A stretch of DNA of 56,925 nucleotides from Rhodobacter sp. (GTDB lineage Bacteria; Pseudomonadota; Alphaproteobacteria; Rhodobacterales; Rhodobacteraceae), in contig JASJCA010000060.1 in NCBI GenBank assembly GCA_030066215.1, positions 1 through 56,925 of the forward strand, given 5' to 3'. The translations under genes were made by a program, and so were the position numbers. Shown one piece after another: positions 8,390-15,949 of this stretch. The notes under the pieces are model-generated. The model did no database searches. It was not told the DNA's origin and saw only the letters and a program-made list of their open reading frames with translations. How positions within the stretch are numbered: position 1 is the first letter of the stretch; every line of letters starts with the position of its first letter.

Positions 8390-10036
8390 TCACATATTGG
8401 GGTAATTCGGCCCGTCGCCGCCCTGCGGCACCGTCCAGGTGATGTTCTGGCTGGGATCCTTGATGTCGCAGGTCTTGCAGTGCACGCAGTTCTGGAAGTT
8501 GATTACGAATTCCGGGCTGCCGTCCTTTTCCACCACCTCGTAGACGCCGGCCGGACAGTACCGCTGGGCGGGTTCGGCATAGTCGGGCAGGTTGACGCGG
8601 ATCGGGACGCCGGGATCGTTTAGCTGCAGGTGCGGCGGCTGGCTTTCCTCGTGGTTGGTCATCGAAAAGCTGACATTGGTCAGGCGGTCGAAGCTAAGCG
8701 TGCCGTCGGGTTTGGGATAGTCGATCTCGGCATGCCGGGCGGCCTTGCCGGTGGCTTCGGCGTCGGTCTTGCCGTGTTTGAGCGTGCCGAGCAGCGAGAA
8801 GCCCAACGTGTTGGTCCACATATCCAGCCCGCCGATGGCGAGCGAGGCCAGCAGCCCGCGGTTCGACCAGAGCGGTTTGACGTTGCGCACGCGCATCAGG
8901 TCGCGGCCGACCGGGCCCGTCCGCAGCTCGGTGTCGTAGGCGTCGAGGGTATCGTCCGCGCGTCCCGCCCCGATCGCGGCATGGGCGGCCTCGGCGGCGG
9001 CCTTGCCCGACAGCATGGCGTTGTGGTTGCCCTTGATCCGCGGCACGTTCACGAGCCCGACCGAGCAGCCGAGCAAAACGCCGCCTGGGAAGGCGGCCTT
9101 GGGCATCGACTGCCAGCCGCCCTCGCTGATCGCCCGGGCGCCATAGGCGACGCGCTTGCCGCCCTTCAACAGCTCCGCGACCATCGGGTGGTGCTTGAAG
9201 CGCTGGAATTCGTGGTAGGGCGACAGATAGGGGTTTTCGTAGTTCAGGTGGACGACGAAGCCCACGTAAACCTGATTGTTGTCAAGGTGATAGATGAAGG
9301 ATCCGCCGCCGGCGTTGCGGCCGAGCGGCCAGCCCATGGTGTGGGTGACGGTGCCCTCGCGGTGCTTGTCGGGGTCTATATCCCAGATCTCTTTCATGCC
9401 GATGCCGAATTTCGGTGCGTCGGAGTCGCGGGCCAGATCGAATTTCTCGATCACCTGTTTTGACAGCGATCCGCGCACACCTTCGCCGAGCATCACGTAG
9501 CGCCCGTGAAGCTCCATGCCCGGCTCGTATTGCGGGCCCGGTGTGCCGTCGGGGTTTTTGCCGAATTCGCCGGCGATGACACCTTTCACTGCGCCATCGT
9601 CTCCGTAGACCAGTTCCGAGCAAGCCATGCCGGGGAAGATCTCGACCCCTAAGGCCTCGGCCTGCTCGGCCATCCAACGGCAGACATTTCCCATCGAGAC
9701 GATGTAGTTGCCGTGGTTCGACATCAGCGGCGGCATTGCAAAGTTCCACAAGCGAAGCTGCCCGCCCTCGCCCAGCATGTAGAAATTGTCCTGCTGGACC
9801 GGCACCGTGACCGGCGCACCGCGGGCCCGCCAATCGGGCAGCAGCGCGTCGAGCCCGGACGGGTCCAACACCGCGCCCGACAGGATATGCGCCCCGACCT
9901 CAGAGCCCTTTTCCAGCACCACCACGCTGAGATCTGCGTCCAGCTGCTTCAACCGGATCGCGGCCGACAGCCCGGCGGGTCCGGCGCCCACGATCACCAC
10001 GTCGTATTCCATCGACTCGCGTGTCATCTCGCCCAT
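8390..10036 (-). CDS. electron transfer flavoprotein-ubiquinone oxidoreductase
   Basis: Inner-membrane flavo-iron-sulfur enzyme that passes electrons from ETF, reduced by acyl-CoA and other dehydrogenases, into the ubiquinone pool. It is 548 residues. FAD-binding GAGPAG is at residues 17-22; the four cluster cysteines are C494 (CPAG) and C517, C520, C523 (CVHCKTC). The middle contains the membrane-associated quinone-binding region. I start at 10036, where an AAAGGG site lies about 7 bases upstream; an ATG at 10054 lacks one. It is the natural acceptor for the acyl-CoA dehydrogenase at 15950-17662. Confidence 0.92.
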   Translation of the reverse strand: MGEMTRESMEYDVVIVGAGPAGLSAAIRLKQLDADLSVVVLEKGSEVGAHILSGAVLDPSGLDALLPDWRARGAPVTVPVQQDNFYMLGEGGQLRLWNFAMPPLMSNHGNYIVSMGNVCRWMAEQAEALGVEIFPGMACSELVYGDDGAVKGVIAGEFGKNPDGTPGPQYEPGMELHGRYVMLGEGVRGSLSKQVIEKFDLARDSDAPKFGIGMKEIWDIDPDKHREGTVTHTMGWPLGRNAGGGSFIYHLDNNQVYVGFVVHLNYENPYLSPYHEFQRFKHHPMVAELLKGGKRVAYGARAISEGGWQSMPKAAFPGGVLLGCSVGLVNVPRIKGNHNAMLSGKAAAEAAHAAIGAGRADDTLDAYDTELRTGPVGRDLMRVRNVKPLWSNRGLLASLAIGGLDMWTNTLGFSLLGTLKHGKTDAEATGKAARHAEIDYPKPDGTLSFDRLTNVSFSMTNHEESQPPHLQLNDPGVPIRVNLPDYAEPAQRYCPAGVYEVVEKDGSPEFVINFQNCVHCKTCDIKDPSQNITWTVPQGGDGPNYPNM

Positions 10037-10176
10037 GCCGGTGTCCCTTTCCATCGCCGAGGCAGCGGTTCGACCGACAGGTAAAGGCGCCCGGACACAG
10101 GGTCAATTGCGACGCTGCGTTTCACCCCGCCTGCCCTGCGCCTTCCCGGCACAAATGCGCATCCGCCCTTCGTGCA

Positions 10177-10241
10177 GGCCCGAAATCCGGGCCGCGTCTC
10201 GACGCGCGGGAGGGTGGGTGGGGCGTGGGTCGAGACGCGGC
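10177..10241 (+). other. G-quadruplex motif inside a hairpin loop, upstream of greA
   Basis: The 359-base gap 10037-10395 between divergent ETF-QO and greA has no credible gene. It contains a short hairpin GGCCCG/CGGGCC (10177-10193), then a 13-bp perfect stem (10191-10203 with 10229-10241). The stem's 25-base loop holds GGGAGGGTGGGTGGGG at 10208-10223: four G runs of at least three separated by single bases, the pattern that folds into the most stable G-quadruplexes. The G-rich strand is the greA sense strand, 172 bases before its ATG. Confidence 0.6.
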
Positions 10242-10395
10242 GTCGCCAACGCCAAAACCGCGGGCCGCCCTCGGCCACGCGGTCTTCCGCCCACCGGTGC
10301 GCGATAAACCTTGCAATCGGCTCTCCCCTCGGTGCAGTTAGCGAACCAACGCGGCGCGCCCCGGCGCCCCGCGCCCGGCTGCCCGGAAGAGTGCC

Positions 10396-10866
10396 ATGGA
10401 CAAGATACCGTTGACCCGCGCGGGCCACACCGCGCTCAGTGAGGAATTGAAGACGCTCAAGTCGGTCGAGCGGCCGGCGGTGATCCGCGCCATCGCCGAG
10501 GCGCGCGAGCACGGCGATCTGTCGGAGAACGCCGAATACCACGCCGCGCGCGAAAAACAGGGTTTCATCGAGACCCGGATCAAGGAGCTCGAGGCGATCA
10601 TCGGGCGCGCCGACGTGATCGACCCGGCGAAACTCAACGGCACCATCAAGTTCGGCGCCACCGTGCGGCTGGTCGACGAGGACACTGACCAGGAGATCAC
10701 CTATCAGATCGTCGGCGAGCCCGAGGCGGACATCGCTTCGGGCAGACTCAACATCGCCTCGCCGCTCGCCCGCGCGCTGATCGGCAAAGAGGAAGGCGAC
10801 AGCGTCGAAGTCCGCACGCCCGGGGGCGAGAAGGGCTATGAGGTGCTGAGCGTCGAATTTGTCTAG
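10396..10866 (+). CDS. greA: transcription elongation factor GreA
   Basis: A 156-residue factor that enters the RNA polymerase secondary channel and stimulates cleavage of backtracked RNA. The N-terminal coiled coil (to about residue 75) contains the acidic tip [20 protein letters not shown], and the C-terminal FKBP-like domain contains the [14 protein letters not shown] segment. Length matches the family. It sits alone between ETF-QO (divergent) and a membrane protein gene 13 bases downstream. Confidence 0.95.
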   Translation: MDKIPLTRAGHTALSEELKTLKSVERPAVIRAIAEAREHGDLSENAEYHAAREKQGFIETRIKELEAIIGRADVIDPAKLNGTIKFGATVRLVDEDTDQEITYQIVGEPEADIASGRLNIASPLARALIGKEEGDSVEVRTPGGEKGYEVLSVEFV

Positions 10867-10879
10867 ACGCGGACGCCGG

Positions 10880-11893
10880 ATGGCAGACCCGACCCCAGAT
10901 ACGCCGCTGAACCTCGGCATCTACAACCGCAAGGTCCCGCGGCCGCGGGTGACCGCGACCGAGGTGATCGCGGCGGCGCTGTCGCTAATCTGGCTACTCG
11001 GTGTAGCGGTGTTCTTCCTGGTCACCGGATCGGGCGGCGCACAGGTCGACCGGCTGAGTTTCGTGATGACGCTCTTGGCGGTGTTCATGCCGGTGGCGCT
11101 GATCTGGGTGGCGGCGACGGCCGCGCGCACCGCCCGGGTGATGCGCGAGGAGTCGGCGCGGCTGCAAGAGGCGCTCGACGCAATGCGGCAGACCTACGTG
11201 CAGCAGCAGATGTCCGGCACCGCGACGCTGAAGCCAGCAGTGGAACGCAAGCTGGACGAGATCGCCGCAGCGCAGCGCAAGACCGACTCGGCGATCGCCA
11301 CCTTCACCTCGATCCGGCCCGAGGCCGAGGCGGCTGAGCAACCCGCCGTGCCGGTCTCCGATCCTGACCCGAACGCGCAGCCGAGCCTGGCACTCGGCAC
11401 CCCGGCCGAAGCGATCGCCCTGCCGGTCAACATTCCCGACTTCATCCGTGCGCTGAATTTCCCCGAAAACGCCGAGGATGCCGACGGCTTCCGCGCCCTT
11501 CGCCGGGCCCTGCGCGACCGCCAGACCGCGCGGCTGGTGCAGGCCAGCCAGGACGTGCTGACGCTTTTGAGCGAGGACGGCATCTACATGGACGACCTGC
11601 GCCCCGACCGCGCCCGGCCCGAGGTCTGGCGCAGATTCGCGCAAGGCGCGCGTGGGCCGGCTGTCGCGGGCCTAGGCGGGGTGCGCGACCGGTCTTGCCT
11701 GGCGCTGGCGGCTGGCCGGATGCGCCAGGACCCGGTGTTTCGCGACGCCGTGCACCACTTTTTGCGCCGCTTCGACGAAACTTTCGTGGGCTTCGAGACG
11801 GTGGCGACCGATGCCGACATCGCCGAACTCACCGACACCCGCACCGCCCGCGCCTTCATGCTGCTCGGCCGGGTGACCGGCACCTTCGCCTGA
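10880..11893 (+). CDS. conserved hypothetical membrane protein
   Basis: A 337-residue protein not recognised as a named family. After a short proline-rich N-terminus come two hydrophobic helices (about residues 28-48 and 60-85), a charged stretch MREESARLQEALDAMRQTYV likely to form a coiled coil, then a soluble C-terminal region rich in charged residues (FRALRRALRDRQTARLVQA, FLRRFDETFVGF). The ATG at 10880 is preferred over a TTG that overlaps greA. Genes of this form appear in other Rhodobacteraceae from memory; function unknown. Confidence 0.65.
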   Translation: MADPTPDTPLNLGIYNRKVPRPRVTATEVIAAALSLIWLLGVAVFFLVTGSGGAQVDRLSFVMTLLAVFMPVALIWVAATAARTARVMREESARLQEALDAMRQTYVQQQMSGTATLKPAVERKLDEIAAAQRKTDSAIATFTSIRPEAEAAEQPAVPVSDPDPNAQPSLALGTPAEAIALPVNIPDFIRALNFPENAEDADGFRALRRALRDRQTARLVQASQDVLTLLSEDGIYMDDLRPDRARPEVWRRFAQGARGPAVAGLGGVRDRSCLALAAGRMRQDPVFRDAVHHFLRRFDETFVGFETVATDADIAELTDTRTARAFMLLGRVTGTFA

Positions 11894-11902
11894 TCCCGCG
11901 CC

Positions 11903-12610
11903 TTGTCTGCGCCCGCGCCTCGCACCTGCTTTTGGCGCGGCTTCCGCGCCGGCCTGCCCTTCGTCATCGTCGTGGCGCCGTTTGCCGGGCTCTTCGGCGT
12001 GGTGGCGACCGATGCCGGGCTGTCGATCACCGAGGTGATGGCGTTCAGCGTGCTGGTGATCGCCGGCGCGGCGCAGTTCACCGCGCTGCAGCTGATGACC
12101 GAGAACGCGCCCACGGCGATCGTCCTGGCCACGGCCTTGGCGGTGAACCTGCGCATGGCGATGTATTCCGCCGCGCTGGTGCCGCATCTGGGCTCGGCGC
12201 CCTTGGGCTGGCGCGTGGTCCTGGCCTATTTCAACGTCGATCAGACCTATGCGTTGAGCCAGGCGGCCTATGACGACAACCCCACCTGGCCGGTGACCGC
12301 CAAGGTCGCCTTCTTCCTCGGCACCGCGATCCCGATCTGCCCGATGTGGTATGTCTTCACCTGGGCCGGTGCGGCGCTCGGCACCCGCATCCCGCCGGAA
12401 TTCGCGCTCGATTTCGCCGTGCCGATCACCTTTCTGGCGCTGATCGCCCCCGCTTTGCGCACCGCGGCGCATGTGGCGGCGGCGGGCACCTCGATCGCGG
12501 CGGCGCTGGCGCTGGCCTGGATGCCGGCGGGTCTCGGCCTGATCTGCGCCGGGATCGTCGCGATGATGGTGGGCGCGCGGGTCGAGACCTGGCTGGAGGC
12601 GCGGGCATGA
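11903..12610 (+). CDS. azlC: branched-chain amino acid exporter large subunit, AzlC family
   Basis: A 235-residue inner-membrane protein with multiple hydrophobic segments and the AzlC pattern FWRGFRAGLPFVIVVAPFAG at residues 10-29, GVVATDAG, then SVLVIAGAAQFTALQLM. AzlC and AzlD together form a branched-chain amino acid exporter in characterised relatives. The start is TTG at 11903, 7 bases after the preceding stop; no better in-frame codon precedes the conserved region. Its TGA overlaps the ATG of azlD. Confidence 0.85.
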   Translation: MSAPAPRTCFWRGFRAGLPFVIVVAPFAGLFGVVATDAGLSITEVMAFSVLVIAGAAQFTALQLMTENAPTAIVLATALAVNLRMAMYSAALVPHLGSAPLGWRVVLAYFNVDQTYALSQAAYDDNPTWPVTAKVAFFLGTAIPICPMWYVFTWAGAALGTRIPPEFALDFAVPITFLALIAPALRTAAHVAAAGTSIAAALALAWMPAGLGLICAGIVAMMVGARVETWLEARA

Positions 12611-12936
12611 CGATCAGCGATGCCGAACTGTGGACGATTATCGCGGTGCTGGGGGTCGGGACCTTCCTGATCCGGTTTTCGTTCCTCGGCCTCATCGGCG
12701 ACCGCAAGCTGCCGGATTGGGTGCTGCGGCACCTGCGCTACACGCCGGTCGCGGTGCTGCCCGGCCTTGTTGCACCCCTGGTGATCTGGCCGCCGGCGAC
12801 GGGAGGCGAGCCGGACCTGCCCCGCCTGCTCGCCGGCGCCGCGACGCTGCTCGTCGGATTGGCGACGAAAAGCCTGATGGCGGCGGTCTTCGGCGGCGCG
12901 GGCACGCTCTATTTTGCGCTGTATGTGCTGGGATAG
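12607..12936 (+). CDS. azlD: branched-chain amino acid exporter small subunit, AzlD family
   Basis: A 109-residue membrane protein with three or four hydrophobic segments and the AzlD-type GVGTFLIRFSFLGLIGDRKL segment near residues 15-34, RHLRYTPVAVLPGLVAP near 40-57 and ATKSLMAAVFGG near the end. The ATGA overlap with azlC couples their translation. Repeat element A begins 87 bases downstream. Confidence 0.88.
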   Translation: MTISDAELWTIIAVLGVGTFLIRFSFLGLIGDRKLPDWVLRHLRYTPVAVLPGLVAPLVIWPPATGGEPDLPRLLAGAATLLVGLATKSLMAAVFGGAGTLYFALYVLG

Positions 12937-13022
12937 GGCCTGCCCGGCACAGCGACATCGCAATGGGAATTGCGGCAGATGCATTTGGTCGGTCTTGGCC
13001 TGAAGCGGACATTCAAGTCTTA

Positions 13023-13200
13023 CCCCGGGCACGGAATCAAGGGGCGTAGCCCCGCCGTGCCCATTGCCAACCCGCCCCGGAGGGGTGGCGATTGGTCAAG
13101 CTCCGCGCACCGCTCGATGCCCTACGGACTCGATCACCATAAAGCAAACCCGATCGAATGTCGGATCATCACCCCGCGGGTTGGCAATGGGCACGGCTCC
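13023..13200 (+). repeat. 178-nt structured dispersed element, copy A
   Basis: The 329-base gap 12937-13265 holds this element and no gene. It opens with GGGCACGG (13027-13034), a small hairpin GGGGC-GTA-GCCCC, then a 21-base arm (13055-13075) that is perfectly complementary to 13176-13196. Inside are a CCGCCCC/GGGGTGG hairpin and the conserved blocks GGCGATTGGTC, CCTACGGA and CATAAAGC. The middle CCGTGCCC can pair with either the first or the last GGGCACGG. Copies: 43311-43488 (plus) and 36555-36728 (minus). It follows azlD and precedes a convergent gene. Confidence 0.8.
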
Positions 13201-13265
13201 TCTCGAAACGACCAACGTCAATTCCCAGGCCGAACCCGGCCGCTCAAACCGACTGCCGCCTCCGA

Positions 13266-13859
13266 CTACAGCCGCGGCGCAACAATCGTCGCGTTGTTGG
13301 CCGGCGAGTCGTCGTAGGTCACGCCGCGCGTCACGCCCGGCAGAGTGTCGACAAACTCCATCAGCTTGATCGGCGAAAACGTGCTCGGCACGTTTTCGAA
13401 CCCAGGCAGCCCCGCCAGAATGTCGGTATTGGCGCGGGTGCAATAGGCCTTTGGCACCGCGCCGTAATCCTGCACCGCGCGCAAGGCCATCTCGGCGACC
13501 TCCGCCTCGACCGCGATGTCCTGGCGGACCACATGCCAGGTCTCACGCGCGTGATAGTCGATGTAGAAATCGACCGCCGGGTCCTTCATCCCGAAGTGCA
13601 CGTCGTTGCGCTCCGGGATGTGCGGGTGGTGCCAGGTGCCAGCCGGATCGAAGATCAGCCGCTGCGAGCCGTTGATCAAGAGCGACGAATGCCCGCCCTG
13701 GCCGCTGCGGTTCGATACCACCGTGAACACCGTGATTGAGGGCGGCGCGTCGTGGCGATAGACCGCCCGTTCGACCGCGTCGTCCGGCGCCCAGACCGGC
13801 TCTGTCCCGCAGGCGGCAAGTAGCAGTGGCGTCAGGAACCCGAGCAGCCAAAGCCGCAT
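13266..13859 (-). CDS. lipoprotein, possible permuted NlpC/P60-like cysteine peptidase or amidase
   Basis: A 197-residue protein with a lipoprotein signal: positively charged start, hydrophobic core and the lipobox LLAAC with the modified Cys near residue 18. The mature part has GGHSSLLI (His near 60) and, about 100 residues later, YCTRANTDIL (Cys). His before Cys in a hydrophobic-strand context is the order seen in circularly permuted NlpC/P60 (YiiX/YebB-like) enzymes, hence the guess; I have no alignment. Start at 13859 chosen because the frame upstream lacks a signal peptide. The oxidase subunit IV gene lies 26 bases upstream on the same strand. Confidence 0.65.
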   Translation of the reverse strand: MRLWLLGFLTPLLLAACGTEPVWAPDDAVERAVYRHDAPPSITVFTVVSNRSGQGGHSSLLINGSQRLIFDPAGTWHHPHIPERNDVHFGMKDPAVDFYIDYHARETWHVVRQDIAVEAEVAEMALRAVQDYGAVPKAYCTRANTDILAGLPGFENVPSTFSPIKLMEFVDTLPGVTRGVTYDDSPANNATIVAPRL

Positions 13860-13885
13860 CGCCCGCCTCACCAACCCCGGACCGG

Positions 13886-14020
13886 TCAGCCGTTGATGAT
13901 CGCCAACAGAACCAGCGCGACCAGGATGATGATCGTCGCGTTCGTCACCCATTTCACGAAACCCGAAAAGGTCTTTTCCTGTTCGGTGATGTCCATTTCG
14001 CCGTGCTTGTGGTCGGCCAT
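13886..14020 (-). CDS. aa3-type cytochrome c oxidase subunit IV
   Basis: A 44-residue protein: a short polar N-terminus MADHKHGEMDITEQEKTFSG followed by one membrane helix (about residues 27-42). The DITEQEKTF-x-GF pattern before the helix is characteristic of the small bacterial aa3 oxidase subunit IV (PF07835 type), which packs against the core oxidase in the inner membrane. The other oxidase subunits are not in the window, so this is an isolated gene. Too short for most gene callers. Confidence 0.85.
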   Translation of the reverse strand: MADHKHGEMDITEQEKTFSGFVKWVTNATIIILVALVLLAIING

Positions 14021-14110
14021 GAGGCGTATTCCCGTCAGTCCCGTTTCGCGCAGTCTTAGACGATTCCAGGCAGGCTGTCACTGGGCGGGGCCCGCGCATA
14101 TCGGCGCAGG

Positions 14111-14572
14111 TCATTCGGCCTCGAGATCGGCAGCGAGGCGGAACCCGATGCGTTTGGGCGCACCGTCGCCTTGAGCCTTGGGCAGGGCGCGCAGCATGAC
14201 GTTGAGCTGGGTGACATGCTGGATCAGTTGCGTCTTGGTGCCCGACGGGTCCGAACCGTAGAAGGTGACGATGTCGGGGTCGAAATAGCCGATCCCTTCG
14301 ATCCGGATCACCCCGGCATCGGCCCCGGTAAAGCCCATGGCGACCTCGTGTTCGTTGTCGAGTTGTTCCTCGAAGTTCTTGATGTAGAGGATCAGCCGCT
14401 CATAGGCCCATTCGGCGGGGCTTTTGTTCTGGACCGGCGTCTTGGCCACGGCCTGCGGCAGCGGCAGGTCCTCGCAGGTGGGCCTGGCCCGCGGGTCGGC
14501 ATGCACCGCATGGGCCCGCGGCATGGCCTGGGCTTCGTGCGCCTCGGCGGTGGTTTCGATGGCGTCGGACAT
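14111..14572 (-). CDS. conserved hypothetical protein (DUF6173-like)
   Basis: A 153-residue soluble protein. The first 50 residues are Ala/His-rich and probably disordered; the core (about 60-150) has SPAEWAYERLILYIKNFEEQ, then DNEHEVAMGF and RIEGIGYFDPDIVTFYG. It resembles the DUF6173 family from memory; function unknown. Start at 14572 is set by an AGGAG site 9 bases upstream rather than the ATG at 14632. Confidence 0.65.
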   Translation of the reverse strand: MSDAIETTAEAHEAQAMPRAHAVHADPRARPTCEDLPLPQAVAKTPVQNKSPAEWAYERLILYIKNFEEQLDNEHEVAMGFTGADAGVIRIEGIGYFDPDIVTFYGSDPSGTKTQLIQHVTQLNVMLRALPKAQGDGAPKRIGFRLAADLEAE

Positions 14573-14809
14573 GGCGCGGGTCTCCTGCATCGCTGGTGCG
14601 GCCTGCTTAGCAAAGCTCGGTGGCATCTCCAAAACACTTCGGACGGAGGCCGCTGCAACCGACGGGCTGACATGCGATCACGGAAGCCGTGCGGCGCGAA
14701 TTCATGAGCTGACAATCGGCAGCTGGCCTGGGACGAGCGAGCGGCTTGCCCCTGTGAATTTCGGCGTCGCCCGAATCCGACCGTCGCATCAGCCAAAAAA
14801 GATCCAGCG

Positions 14810-15850
14810 CTACCGGCGCAGCCAAGCCCAGGCGCCGTCGTCGCGTCGCTCCCGCGTGACCTGGCCCAGATGCAAGAGGTGGTTGAGATGCGCGACCGAT
14901 TCGACCAGCGCCAGCCCATATTCGCCCTCGCCGATCTCACGCTTGAACAGCGCCGGGAAGCAATCGGCGGCGGCGTGCGGCGTGGCGAGCAGATCCAGCA
15001 GCCGCTCCAGCGCCCGGTGGTGGTTGTCGATCAGCTGCCGCATCCGCGTCGGCAGGCCGGTGAAGGGCAGCTTATGCCCCGGCAGCACCACTTGGGTGTC
15101 GCGGGCGAAGACTCGCAGGCGCTCGCAGGCATCCAGCCATTCGGCCACCGGATCGGCCTCGGGCTCGGTGGCGTAGACGCCCAGGTTCGGCGAGATCGTC
15201 GCCAACAGCTGATCGCCGCCGATCACCAACGTGTCGTCGCGGCTCCAGAGCGTGGCGTGCTCAGGCGCGTGGCCGTTGCCGATGCGCACGTCCCATACCC
15301 GCCCCGCCAAATGGATCGCGTCGCCCTCCTTGATCCGGCGAAACCCCAGCGGCATCGGCGCCACGACATCGGCGAAGTTGAACGGCCGCTCGCGCTGGCG
15401 CCGCTCGAACAGCTCGGCCTTCATGCCGGCCGAGCGCCAATAGGCCAGCGTTTCGGAGGTCGGCACCGCTTGCACGTCGAGCACCAGCATACGCGCCATC
15501 AGCCAGGCGGTGCGGGTGGTGATCAGTTCTGCCCCATGTTCGGTCTGGAACCAGCCGGCGAGGCCCACGTGGTCGGGATGGTGGTGGGTGACCAGGACGC
15601 GCGCGACCGGCGCGCCGCGCAACGGTCCGTCGAGCAGCGAGGTCCAGATCGCCCGGCTGCGGCGGCTGTCGACACCGGTGTCGACAATGGTCCAGCCATC
15701 GCCGTCCCTCAGCGCGTAGCAATTGACGTGGTCGAGCGCCATCGGCAGCGGCAGGCGCATCCACAGGATACCGTCGGCGACCTCGATCGCCTCGCCCTCG
15801 CCGGGCGGCATCGGCCAGGGGCAGGCCATCGGCGCGTGGGCGGCGTCCAT
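14810..15850 (-). CDS. MBL-fold metallo-hydrolase
   Basis: Metallo-beta-lactamase-fold hydrolase of 346 residues. The metal site HxHxDH is at residues 89-94 (THHHPDHVG); further ligands are likely His in GNGHAPEH and Asp in IGGDQLL, and VLPGHKLPF supplies a late His. The C-terminal 80 residues (RALERLLDLLATPHAAADCF onward) form a helical domain seen in hydrolases of the LACTB2 type. Substrate unknown. Neither neighbour suggests a pathway. Confidence 0.85.
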   Translation of the reverse strand: MDAAHAPMACPWPMPPGEGEAIEVADGILWMRLPLPMALDHVNCYALRDGDGWTIVDTGVDSRRSRAIWTSLLDGPLRGAPVARVLVTHHHPDHVGLAGWFQTEHGAELITTRTAWLMARMLVLDVQAVPTSETLAYWRSAGMKAELFERRQRERPFNFADVVAPMPLGFRRIKEGDAIHLAGRVWDVRIGNGHAPEHATLWSRDDTLVIGGDQLLATISPNLGVYATEPEADPVAEWLDACERLRVFARDTQVVLPGHKLPFTGLPTRMRQLIDNHHRALERLLDLLATPHAAADCFPALFKREIGEGEYGLALVESVAHLNHLLHLGQVTRERRDDGAWAWLRR

Positions 15851-15949
15851 CTAGGGCGCGCCCGCGCCGGCAGTCACACGGCCCGGCTGCAGGTCAGCGT
15901 CGCTGCCGCAGGCTAGGCGCCCAGTATTCGCACCCGCCATCGCCACGGA

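Noticed and set aside
10024-10395. Several open frames of 60-120 codons in both directions between ETF-QO and greA
   Set aside because: They overlap each other in different frames, have Arg/Pro-rich products and pass through the hairpin and G-rich sequence; none has a good ribosome-binding site.
13023-13443. Short frames running through repeat element A and matching frames in elements B and C
   Set aside because: The translated similarity between copies follows from the DNA repeat; the copies conserve pairing rather than codons, and frames are not kept at the ends.
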